This document shows positions 17,577 through 24,668 of a stretch of 64,000 nt of DNA, piece by piece. A program made the position numbers and the translations under genes. Positions within the stretch are counted from its first letter, which is position 1. Every line of letters begins with the position of its first letter. Source of the DNA: Pseudomonas tensinigenes (GTDB taxonomy: Bacteria; Pseudomonadota; Gammaproteobacteria; Pseudomonadales; Pseudomonadaceae); the NCBI RefSeq assembly GCF_014268445.2, contig NZ_CP077089.1:5665001-5729000 (forward strand), read 5' to 3'. The notes under the pieces were generated by a model. The model ran no database searches. It was not told the DNA's origin and saw only the letters and a program-made list of their open reading frames with translations.

Positions 17577-18059
17577 TTGGCCGAGACGTATTGTTTTTTG
17601 ATGCGACGCGATCTTGCCAAGGACGCGCCTGATGCTCTTTGGCCTCAAGGCATTGAACTGTGCGCGTACTCCGTCGAAATGGCGGCGGACGTGCATCATT
17701 TGATGCAACTCGGTTATCGCGAAGGCGGCGGTCGGGTGCCGGCGCTGGACACTTGGCAGCAGCAATTCGAGACCGATCCTGAATACGATCCGACCCTGTG
17801 CTTTATTGCCCACGATGCCGAAGGCGTGGTCGGCGTGGCGCAATGCTGGACCAGCGCCTATATCAAGAATCTGGTGGTGCATCCGCGCATGCAGGGGCGC
17901 GGATTGGGCCGGGCGCTGTTGCTCAAAGCATTCAAGGTGTTTCAGCAGCGGCGCGAAGGGTTTGTTGATTTGAAGGTACTGGAAGACAACCGGCGGGCGC
18001 AGCGCTTGTATGAAAGTGCCGGGATGTATGTGGTCCGCCGGGAGTTGGTGCCGGACTGA
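17577..18059 (+). CDS. GNAT-family N-acetyltransferase
   Basis: A 160-residue single-domain acetyltransferase. Motif A is clear (KNLVVHPRMQGRGLGRALLLKAF) and is followed by LKVLEDNRRAQRLYESAGM, the motif B region. The start may be TTG at 17577, which has AAGGG about 9 bp upstream inside the cheV end, or ATG at 17601 (MRRDLAKDAP). The acceptor is unknown. Tight linkage to cheV hints at modification of a chemotaxis component, but that is only positional inference. Confidence 0.82.
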   Translation: MAETYCFLMRRDLAKDAPDALWPQGIELCAYSVEMAADVHHLMQLGYREGGGRVPALDTWQQQFETDPEYDPTLCFIAHDAEGVVGVAQCWTSAYIKNLVVHPRMQGRGLGRALLLKAFKVFQQRREGFVDLKVLEDNRRAQRLYESAGMYVVRRELVPD

Positions 18060-18067
18060 TCGACCGT

Positions 18068-18136
18068 CTTCGCGAGCAGGCTCGCTCCCACATTTTGAAA
18101 TGCATTCCAGGGGGGGAGCGAGCCTGCTCGCGAAAG
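18068..18136. repeat. REP pair (REPIN)
   Basis: Inverted REP arms around a 22-bp spacer. The second arm begins GGGGGGAGCGAGCC instead of GTGGGAGCGAGCC, a small decay of the outer end. Starts 9 bp after the acetyltransferase stop. Confidence 0.88.
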
Positions 18137-18207
18137 GGCCGGCATAGGCAACTTCTAACACTCAGGCAGACTCCAACCTTGGCCACCCACGACCAAGGAT
18201 GCCCCCC

Positions 18208-18534
18208 ATGAAAGCCCTCACCTTAAGCCTGCTCTGCCTCACCGCCCTCGCCTCTCAAGCCCACGCCTCCAGCCCCGACGCCTGGGCCGCTTACGACAAA
18301 ACCGTACTCGCCAGTTGCACCAAAGCCAGCAGCCTGAAAAACACCAAACCCGTCGGCACCCCAGCGCAGTTCGATGACCGCGTCGGCTACACCGCCGTTC
18401 TGCTGCAAGGCCAATACCCGCAAAAACACATGAAGGGCCAGCAAGGCACCGAACTCTGTCTGTACAACAAACAGTCGAAAACCGCCTTCGTCACCGAGTG
18501 GGACTCGATCCGTCCGAGCGCCAAATCCCGGTGA
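18208..18534 (+). CDS. Small exported protein of unknown function
   Basis: A 108-residue protein with a clear Sec signal (MKALTLSLLCLTALASQAHA, cleaved after AHA). The ATG at 18208 is preferred because AAGGA lies 8 bp before it; an in-frame ATG three codons earlier is too close to that site. The mature part has two cysteines (ASCTKAS and TELCLYNK), which could form a disulfide, and ends in WDSIRPSAKSR. No family is recognised. Probably periplasmic. Confidence 0.7.
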   Translation: MKALTLSLLCLTALASQAHASSPDAWAAYDKTVLASCTKASSLKNTKPVGTPAQFDDRVGYTAVLLQGQYPQKHMKGQQGTELCLYNKQSKTAFVTEWDSIRPSAKSR

Positions 18535-18617
18535 GTGGCGCATAACTTGCTTCGATCAGCGTCTGTGCGGTGGTTTTCCGCCACCGTTTCACACCCTGAT
18601 TGAAGACAGATCGCTCA

Positions 18618-19367
18618 ATGAATACGACGTTTTCCTGCGTAGGTTGCGGCAAATGCTGCACCGATCACCATGTTCCCCTGACCCTGGCCGAAGCCCGCAT
18701 GTGGGCGGCGGATGGCGGTCAGGTGATTGTGCTGGTGGAGGCTTTTCTCGGTAATGGCCTGGGTCTGCCGGCGCAGCAGCGAGAACATGCCGAACGTCGC
18801 TCAGCGGTCGTTCGCAGCGGCGCAACCGACGCCCATGTGGCAATCACCTTCGCGGCTTACAACGTCGGCCCCTGTCGGAATCTTGACGAAGACAAGTTGT
18901 GCCGGATCTACGAGCGACGGCCGTTGGTCTGCCGCATTTATCCGGCGGAAATCAATCCGCATATCCCGCTCAACCCTGCCGCCAAGGATTGCCCGCCGGA
19001 GTCCTGGCAACAGGGGCCGGTATTGATCGCTGGCGGCGAGTTGGTTGATCAGGAACTGGTCGAATTGATTCAACGTTCGCGCCAGGCCGATCGCGATGAC
19101 ATCGGGATCAAGGACGCGATCTGCGCGATGCTGGGGATTCGCACCACGGCGTTGAAGGGTGACGGGTTTACTGCGTACTTGCCGAATATGGATGCCTTTG
19201 CGGCAGTGATTGATCAGGTGACAGCGCAACCGTTGACGACTGCGCCGAGTGAGTGGGTGTTTCATCTGTCGGGCGATGATGTTGCCGGGCAGGTGTTGGC
19301 AGCCGGGGCTCAGGTGGTGACGGAGCCGGCGCAGACGTATGCGTTTATCTCGTTGCGCGCGGCTTGA
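18618..19367 (+). CDS. YkgJ-type cysteine-cluster protein
   Basis: A 249-residue cytoplasmic protein with an N-terminal CxxCxxCC motif (CVGCGKCC, residues 7-14) and later Cys residues in VGPCRNL, KLCRIYERRPLVCRIYP and KDCPPE. This CxxCxxCC...CxxY..RP..C pattern defines the YkgJ/UPF0153 cysteine-cluster (Fe-S or zinc binding) family. Function is not established. The rest (about 120-249) is less conserved. An upstream TTG at 18600 could add six residues; the ATG is chosen because it starts the family's usual short leader. No linked partner gene. Confidence 0.83.
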   Translation: MNTTFSCVGCGKCCTDHHVPLTLAEARMWAADGGQVIVLVEAFLGNGLGLPAQQREHAERRSAVVRSGATDAHVAITFAAYNVGPCRNLDEDKLCRIYERRPLVCRIYPAEINPHIPLNPAAKDCPPESWQQGPVLIAGGELVDQELVELIQRSRQADRDDIGIKDAICAMLGIRTTALKGDGFTAYLPNMDAFAAVIDQVTAQPLTTAPSEWVFHLSGDDVAGQVLAAGAQVVTEPAQTYAFISLRAA

Positions 19368-19394
19368 TCCAGATTCTTTAGCGTCTGCACGGGC

Positions 19395-19465
19395 CTCATC
19401 CCGAGCAGGCTCACTCCTGCATTTGAAATGCGTTTCCTAGTAAGAGTGAGCCCGCTCGCTGATCC
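19395..19465. repeat. Degenerate REP pair
   Basis: The left arm CCCGAGCAGGCTCACTCCTG and right arm AGAGTGAGCCCGCTCGCTGA are recognisable relatives of the window's main REP family, but each carries several substitutions. The spacer TTTGAAATGCGTTTCC still resembles the spacers at 18068 and 33715. Confidence 0.65.
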
Positions 19466-19469
19466 CGCT

Positions 19470-19577
19470 GTAATGATCGCTGTTCTTGCAACGATTTTTC
19501 ACCAGGCCCATCCACGACTGTCCGTGCTTGAGCGCCTGCCACATAGGCGCAAGCGCCTGCGCCGGCATGCATTTAGC
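19470..19577 (-). pseudogene. Remnant of a PAS-domain chemoreceptor (Aer-like)
   Basis: The minus strand encodes PAQALAPMWQALKHGQSW followed by MGLVKNRCKNSDHY. This strongly resembles the PAS segment of Aer/energy-taxis receptors, which reads MW..LK.G.PW.GLVKNRCKNGDHYWV. The match begins and ends abruptly within a short open frame (19437-19655), with no HAMP or signalling domain on either side. It looks like a relic of a deleted receptor gene. Confidence 0.65.
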
Positions 19578-19630
19578 CATCAACCGCACGCACAACGCAG
19601 CGACGGCTGACGGGAATGCTTGCGACTTTT

Positions 19631-20776
19631 TCAGCTGGCAGCCACTGCCAGACATTCAAGCTCCACTTTAGCTCCCGGCACCACCAGTTGCTTGCCCGCG
19701 AACGTCGTGCGAGCAGGTAACCGGTCGGCAGGGAAATAGCGGCGATAAACCTCATTCATCCCGGCGAAATCCTTGACGTCGGTGAGAATCACGGTGCACT
19801 TGGCCACGTGCGCGAGAGATGAACCACTTCGGTCCAGCGCGCTACGCAGATTCTCCATGACCTGAACCATCTGCGGACGAATCCCGCCCGCCGCCAGTTG
19901 GCCATCGACATCCAGCCCGAGCACACCGGACAAATAGATCGTCTCACCAATCTGTACGGAATCGGAAAACGGCAAATCCTGCGCCTTGGCTCGATAGCGG
20001 GGGAAGTCACTGATAGCAGACGACAGATAGCGCTCAGTGATCGCCTGATACTGGCCGCTCTGTTTTAAACGCTCGAGGGCCGTATTGAGTTCATCACGCA
20101 GTTTGCTGTCGGTTTTGCGCAAAGCCATGGCCACGCCCGTGCCCAGCATCGGATCCTTGAGCGCCGGCCCTGCAAAACCGAACGCCTGACCCTGCGGCCG
20201 GCTCAAGAATGCGTGCGTGATTTCGATGGAATCCTGCAAGGTGGCATCGATTTCACCGCTCTGCAGACTCGCAATCAGTTGATCGTTGAATTGAAAACTA
20301 CGAATCGTCACACCCGACTCAGCCCAGCGCGCCTTGGCGAACGCCTCGCGACTGGTGCCGGCCAACACACCAATACGTGTGCCTTGGAGTGATTTGGCAT
20401 CAGGTTGCAGATGCGTCCCCTTGCGCGCGACCAACTGGCTGCTCAACGGGTAGAGGTTTTCAGTGAAATCGATGCGTTCCCGCCGCGCCGGGGTGGCCGT
20501 CATCGGCATGATCACGTCGAAACGATTGGCCTCAAGCGCCACGATATTGGTCGCGTAATCCTGATCGACCCACACGCAACGTTTTTGCAGTTCGGCGCAC
20601 AAGGCATTGCCCAACTCGATGTTGAGTCCGACCAGTTCACCTTTATCGTTGCGACTTTCAAAGGGAGGTACGAGAGGTTCGACGCCAAACCGCAGCGTCG
20701 GCTCGACCGTCGACGACACACAACCGGTGGTCAGGGCTAACAGCGACAAAGCGGACAGGATTTTTGCCAGAGACAT
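19631..20776 (-). CDS. Lipoprotein fusing a solute-binding domain (SBP_bac_3) to a RidA domain
   Basis: A 381-residue continuous frame. Residues 1-19 form a lipoprotein signal (SLLALTTGC, Cys19). Residues about 28-258 are a family 3 amino-acid-binding domain (LRFGVEPLVPPFESRNDKGE, IVALEANRFDVIMPMTATPA, IGVLAGTSREAFA, LQSGEIDATLQDS). Residues about 264-381 are a RidA/YjgF domain (PFSDSVQIGETIYLSGVLGL through the C-terminus). It keeps the Arg of the PAR motif (Arg356) and the Glu of VELE (Glu372), equivalent to RidA Arg105 and Glu120; the RidA Cys107 position is Thr358. The ATG at 20776 has AAGG about 8 bp upstream. No ABC permease or ATPase gene is adjacent. The lipobox predicts an envelope location, unusual for a Rid domain. 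Domains certain, joint function unknown. Confidence 0.86.
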   Translation of the reverse strand: MSLAKILSALSLLALTTGCVSSTVEPTLRFGVEPLVPPFESRNDKGELVGLNIELGNALCAELQKRCVWVDQDYATNIVALEANRFDVIMPMTATPARRERIDFTENLYPLSSQLVARKGTHLQPDAKSLQGTRIGVLAGTSREAFAKARWAESGVTIRSFQFNDQLIASLQSGEIDATLQDSIEITHAFLSRPQGQAFGFAGPALKDPMLGTGVAMALRKTDSKLRDELNTALERLKQSGQYQAITERYLSSAISDFPRYRAKAQDLPFSDSVQIGETIYLSGVLGLDVDGQLAAGGIRPQMVQVMENLRSALDRSGSSLAHVAKCTVILTDVKDFAGMNEVYRRYFPADRLPARTTFAGKQLVVPGAKVELECLAVAAS

Positions 20777-20906
20777 GGAAGCGACCTTTATCAAAGCGTT
20801 CACGGGGCATGAATCTTTGACGAAAGGTCGCTTGGATTCCCAGAGGGCGAATCTGCTATCTCTGTGGGAATATTCTGCGTCTTGGTGCGATTACCTCAAG
20901 AACAGA

Positions 20907-21146
20907 TCAGCGCTTGCCCATCGAACGACGGGTACCCGGCGGCGCCATGCCCGGGGTCTTGGTGTGGCCATTCTTGGCGCCGTTCTTGTACCACGGCTGG
21001 TTCGAGCCTTTGGCAGAGGCCAGCTCGCCCGGCTTGAACGGAAATTTGAAGGCCGGGATATCGGCTTTGGTATCGCTGGTGTCGGCCAGTTCAGCCGGGA
21101 CATCGCTCACGGCGTCGTCAACCGGCGGCAGGGTCGGGGAAGTCAT
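20907..21146 (-). CDS. Small proline-rich basic-tailed hypothetical protein
   Basis: A 79-residue protein starting at the ATG at 21146 (CGGAG 7 bp upstream). The N-terminal half is acidic and probably disordered (DDAVSDVPAELADTSDTKAD). The C-terminal half is basic and Gly/Lys-rich with a motif-like GSNQPWYKNGAKNGHTKTPG ending TRRSMGKR. No signal peptide or membrane segment. Not recognised; the composition suggests a nucleic-acid or partner-binding tail, but that is a guess. Confidence 0.6.
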   Translation of the reverse strand: MTSPTLPPVDDAVSDVPAELADTSDTKADIPAFKFPFKPGELASAKGSNQPWYKNGAKNGHTKTPGMAPPGTRRSMGKR

Positions 21147-21257
21147 AAAAGCTCCGGAAAGCAAAAAGTCGGGCCCGATCAGTGAGCCGCGAAGGCGCGC
21201 AGTATACCTGTGCGCCAAGGTTGGGCACCTGAAGATTTGCAGCGCACGCCGAACGGT

Positions 21258-21563
21258 TTACAGGTAACTGATGATGACGATGCCTTTGTCGGTCGAGGTC
21301 TTCAGCGCTTCGTAGCGCATGGAAATCGGCAGCGACTGATGACTGCAAGCGTTGCGATCGGAGTCGACATCGACTTTCACGCCGGGTTTGATTTCGATCT
21401 GGCGAGACTCACGATCAGCAAACGCCCCGACCAGTCCGACCTGACAGCCCGAATCGACAATTTGCCCGGTAAAGCGGATCTCGCCGGATTGACTGGCAGG
21501 CGCGGCGGAGGCTATGAGTGGAAGCAAAAGAAGCACAGACGGCAGAGCGGTTTTCAGCTTCAT
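21258..21563 (-). CDS. Short exported fimbrial-subunit-like protein
   Basis: A 101-residue protein with a Sec signal (KTALPSVLLLLPLIASAAPA) and a mature start SQSGEIRFTGQIVDSGCQVG. The G.I.FTG.IVDS.C pattern is typical of the first strands of type 1 (chaperone-usher) pilins, with a second Cys later (DRNACSHQ) that could pair with it. Full pilins are usually 160-190 residues, so this one is short, and no chaperone or usher gene is adjacent. GGGAG precedes the ATG at 21563. Could be a pilin-fold secreted protein with another role. Confidence 0.6.
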   Translation of the reverse strand: MKLKTALPSVLLLLPLIASAAPASQSGEIRFTGQIVDSGCQVGLVGAFADRESRQIEIKPGVKVDVDSDRNACSHQSLPISMRYEALKTSTDKGIVIISYL

Positions 21564-21743
21564 TTCAAGACACTCCCGGGGTGAGCGGCCCAGAGAACCC
21601 GGGCTACACAATGTTTATCCGCGTGCAGGGACGGATCTTGAGAAGCGTAGTGGGCAAATAGGTCCCTGATTGGGACTGATCGGTCCCTTTTGGGGACTGC
21701 TCAACAAATAATTGCCGTTAGAGATGGGGTGCCCAATCAGACG

Positions 21744-21814
21744 TCTTCGCGAGCAGGCTCGCTCCCACAGGTGGACTGCGCTTCAAACGGTGGGAGCGAG
21801 CCTGCTCGCGAAGA
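21744..21814. repeat. REP pair (REPIN)
   Basis: Inverted arms (TCTTCGCGAGCAGGCTCGCT and GTGGGAGCGAGCCTGCTCGC) with a spacer of about 20 bp, just downstream of the DUF6124-like gene. Confidence 0.9.
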
Positions 21815-21838
21815 ACGATGACGCGGTGTTCAGACGGA

Positions 21839-22201
21839 TTACGTTTGTGGATCAACCCGATCCAGCGCCCGGTTCACCGCCAGCTCGGCGAGCATGACGA
21901 TCTGCTGGATCGCCAGCGCCGTACTGCGCTGCGGACGACTGAGCTTATCGGCCAGATCACCGGCCATGACATTGGCTGAAGCCAAAGACTCACAGGCGTG
22001 GGCGAGCAGGCTTTCGGTGTCGATGTTCGGGTGGATGAGGAACATCGTACTGGGCTGACGCGGTTTGACAGGTTCGGGGCAGAGGTAGAAATCGAGCGCA
22101 CGCTTGATGGCTTCGCGGGTTTTGATCTGGTCGTCGGCGCGGATGGCGTCTTCGAGTGGGGTGGTGGGATCGATGGGTGGATCTGGAACTGGCTTAGTCA
22201 T
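21839..22201 (-). CDS. DUF6124/DUF3077-type small Pseudomonas protein
   Basis: A 120-residue cytoplasmic protein. It begins MTKPVPDPPIDP and has the segment NIDTESLLAHACESLASANV followed by DLADKLSRPQRSTALAIQQI, ending ELAVNRALDRVDP. This pattern is familiar from a large Pseudomonas-restricted family of unknown function, often present in many paralogues per genome. The start at 22201 is chosen over an earlier in-frame Met ten codons upstream because it gives the family's usual MxKPVPDPP opening. A structured leader lies about 80-120 bp upstream. Confidence 0.7.
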   Translation of the reverse strand: MTKPVPDPPIDPTTPLEDAIRADDQIKTREAIKRALDFYLCPEPVKPRQPSTMFLIHPNIDTESLLAHACESLASANVMAGDLADKLSRPQRSTALAIQQIVMLAELAVNRALDRVDPQT

Positions 22202-22282
22202 TGGAAACCCTATTTTGCAAATGGGAGCCATCCCTTGCCGTTTCTCACGCGGCGAAGTGGGTGGCAGCTATGTGCGGGGTGA

Positions 22283-22321
22283 GAAACCGGAAAAATAGGA
22301 AACCGGCCAGACCGAAGTCTG
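22283..22321 (-). promoter_or_regulatory. Structured leader upstream of the DUF6124-like gene
   Basis: On the minus strand CAGAC-TTCG-GTCTG (22308-22321) would fold as a five-pair stem with a UUCG tetraloop. Downstream on that strand the phrase CCGGTTTC occurs twice, 16 bp apart. Neither arm has a following T-run, so it is not a typical terminator. The remaining sequence up to 22541 shows no gene. Confidence 0.45.
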
Positions 22322-22541
22322 CCCGCACACAGCCGCCATGAAGCATTTGCAAGCAGCGGACAAGCCGCCGGCAATTATGCGGACTGATGGACTGAATCAC
22401 TAATTTTTCAGGGTTCTCACACCCGATCACCGAGTATTCGGCGACAACCAAAGACTAGAGAGCGCACGTCCGACGGACAACCTGAAAAGCTTGTGGGAAG
22501 GTTCTGGTTATTTGACACAAATTTAAACAGCCAAAAGCCAA

Positions 22542-23039
22542 CCCTCACCCTAGCCCTCTCCCAGAGGGAGAGGGGACTGACCGAGTAGTTTGCGAGAAGT
22601 ACGCCGACGTGAAATACCGAGTCGAACTCAGATTCTGAAACAGATCAAAAGCCCCTCACCCTAGCCCTCTCCCGGAGGGAGAGGGGACTGACCGAGTCGT
22701 TTGGGAGAAGTACGCCGACGTGAAATACCGAGTCGAGCTCAGATTCTGAAACAGATCAAAAGCCCCTCACCCTGGCCCTCCCGAAACGTCGGACCGCCCG
22801 TAAGGAGAGGGGACTGACCGACGTGTTTGGGAGAGCTACGCCGACGTGAAATACCGAGTCGATCCTCAGATTCTGAAACAGATCAAAAGCCCCTCACCCT
22901 AGCCCTCTCCCGGAGGGAGAGGGGACTGACCGCGTGGACTGGAAGAGATACGCCGACTTGGGATACCGAGTTGAACTCAGATGTTGAAAAGCTCACAAAT
23001 CGGCCCCCTCTCCCTCGGGAGAGGGCTGGGGTGAGGGGC
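22542..23039. repeat. Tandem array of the CTCACCC/GGGAGAGGG repeat
   Basis: Four direct copies start at about 22542, 22653, 22764 and 22891 (periods 111, 111 and 127 bp), and one inverted copy closes the array at 23003-23039. Each unit reads CCCTCACCCTAGCCCTCTCC, a GGGAGAGG arm, then AAGTACGCCGACGTGAAATA and GATTCTGAAACAGATCAAAA. The third copy carries a changed hairpin with extra bases (CGTCGGACCGCCCGTAAGG). No open frame runs through it. Confidence 0.85.
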
Positions 23040-23156
23040 AAGAGCACCACAAAAACCAAAGCCGTGCGCGCCGTGCTCTTCACCACTCAATAGGCCGAGT
23101 GTCAGCTCGCCTGCTCTTGATCTTGATCCACGAGCGACGTCGGAAGGCTGAGTGGA

Positions 23157-23364
23157 GGGATTGATCCGGGCGTGGGAGCGCAGCGACCGTTTGGCGCAGC
23201 CAAACACAGCGAGAGGAGGTGCAGCGAAGCAAACCGTAGGCGCTGCGCCCGGATCGATCCCGGAGCGAAGGAACCCCGAGCCCCAGCGAGCGGGCCGCAC
23301 GCAGGAGCAAGCCTTTTTGGTTACTTTTTCGGCGTCTGGAAAAAGTGACCCGCCGTAAGGGCGG
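23157..23364. repeat. Structured non-coding element with nested inverted repeats
   Basis: Outer arms of 16 bp (GGGATTGATCCGGGCG at 23157 and its near-complement at 23246-23261, one mismatch) enclose GTTTGGC-gca-GCCAAAC. A second hairpin follows, GGTTACTTTTTC / GGAAAAAGTGACC (23319-23350), then CCGCC-gtaag-GGCGG. The density of palindromes and lack of a credible gene suggest a repeat or RNA-forming element. The sequence 23365-23507 beyond it holds only the lead-in to the efflux operon. Confidence 0.55.
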
Positions 23365-23507
23365 AACCCTAAGCCGCCGTTACCGCAGCAACGGATATGC
23401 ACCCAACGAAACTGACAGCGCTGACAGCTAGCCGTCACCCTACTGACCCGCAGACAGGTTTATAAAGACAACAACCCTGCCCAAACTCCGTCCGGCGCCC
23501 ACCCCGC

Positions 23508-24668
23508 ATGCGAATCCAAAAAAACAAAGCCCTGCTCGCCACCCTATTGATCGTCCTCGCAGGCGCAGGTCTGTGGTACGCCCTGAAACCCGCCCCGACC
23601 AAACTCGCCACCCCCACCGCCATCCCCGTGCGAGTGATCGCCGTCAGCGAAAAAGACGTCCCCCGCTACACCAGCGGCATCGGCTCCGTACTCTCATTAC
23701 ACAGCGTCGTCGTGCGCCCACAAATAGACGGCATCCTCACCAAAATCCTCGTCAAAGAAGGCCAGCTCGTCAAAGCAGGCGACCTGCTGGCCACCATCGA
23801 CGACCGCTCCATCCGCGCCAGCCTCGATCAGGCCCGCGCCCAACTGGGCGAAAGCCAGGCGCAACTGCAAGTCGCCCTGGTCAACCTCAAACGCTACAAA
23901 CTGCTCACCGTCGACGACGGCATCTCCAAACAAACCTACGACCAGCAACAAGCCCTGGTCAACCAACTGAAGGCCACCGCTCAAGGCAACCAGGCCTCGA
24001 TTGATGCGGCGCAGGTACAGCTTTCCTACACGCAGATCCGCTCGCCGGTCACCGGCCGCGTCGGTATTCGCACAGTCGACGAAGGCAACTTCCTGCGCAT
24101 GACTGACACCGCAGGCCTGTTCACCGTCACCCAGATCGACCCGATCGCCGTCGAATTCTCCCTGCCGCAGCAAATGCTGCCGACCCTGCAAGGCCTGATC
24201 AACGATCCGCAACGCGCACAGGTCAAGGCCTACATCGGCGCAGACACCGACGGCGAAACCGGCAACCTGCTCGGCGAAGGTCACCTGACCCTGATCGATA
24301 ACCAGATCAACGCCAACACCGGCACCATCCGCGCCAAGGCCGAATTCGACAACGCCAGCCAGAAGCTCTGGCCCGGCCTGCTGGTCACGGTAAAAATTCA
24401 GACAGCCCTCGACAAAGATGCGCTGGTCGTCCCGCCCACCGTCGTACAACGAGGCCTCGATCAACACTTCGTTTACCGGGTCAACAGCGACAAGGTCGAA
24501 GCCGTGCAAGTGCAGATGGTTTATCAAGGCAGCGGCCAGGACATCATCAAAGGCGTGAAGGCCGGCGACGTGCTGGTCACCGATGGCCAGTCGCGGCTTA
24601 AACCGGGTTCAACGGTGCAAGTCATGAGCGAGCCGGCGCAGGTAGTGCAAGCGGAGCCGAAACCATGA
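23508..24668 (+). CDS. RND efflux periplasmic adaptor (membrane fusion protein), MdtA-like
   Basis: A 386-residue protein. A membrane anchor or uncleaved signal occupies residues 8-26 (ALLATLLIVLAGAGLWYAL). The lipoyl halves (VVVRPQIDGILTKILVKEGQ and LSYTQIRSPVTGRVGIRTVD) flank an alpha-hairpin rich in Gln, Ala and Leu (about 100-165), followed by beta-barrel and membrane-proximal domains. It bridges the inner-membrane pump encoded next to an outer-membrane channel. Its end overlaps the pump start by 4 bp (ATGA). No outer-membrane factor gene is in the unit, so a shared channel is presumed. Confidence 0.92.
   Translation: MRIQKNKALLATLLIVLAGAGLWYALKPAPTKLATPTAIPVRVIAVSEKDVPRYTSGIGSVLSLHSVVVRPQIDGILTKILVKEGQLVKAGDLLATIDDRSIRASLDQARAQLGESQAQLQVALVNLKRYKLLTVDDGISKQTYDQQQALVNQLKATAQGNQASIDAAQVQLSYTQIRSPVTGRVGIRTVDEGNFLRMTDTAGLFTVTQIDPIAVEFSLPQQMLPTLQGLINDPQRAQVKAYIGADTDGETGNLLGEGHLTLIDNQINANTGTIRAKAEFDNASQKLWPGLLVTVKIQTALDKDALVVPPTVVQRGLDQHFVYRVNSDKVEAVQVQMVYQGSGQDIIKGVKAGDVLVTDGQSRLKPGSTVQVMSEPAQVVQAEPKP

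Noticed and set aside
22245..22451. A 68-codon minus-strand frame before the DUF6124-like gene
   Set aside because: It could be a conserved leader peptide, but no ribosome site is clear and the sequence is better explained by the hairpin-rich leader; kept only as part of a finding.
22542..23039. Possible CRISPR array
   Set aside because: The repeat units are 111-127 bp with no distinct short spacers, and no cas gene is nearby; it is an intergenic repeat array.
23152..23358. A 68-codon plus-strand frame in the structured element
   Set aside because: Arg/Gly/Pro-rich translation, no ribosome site, and the DNA is dominated by palindromes.
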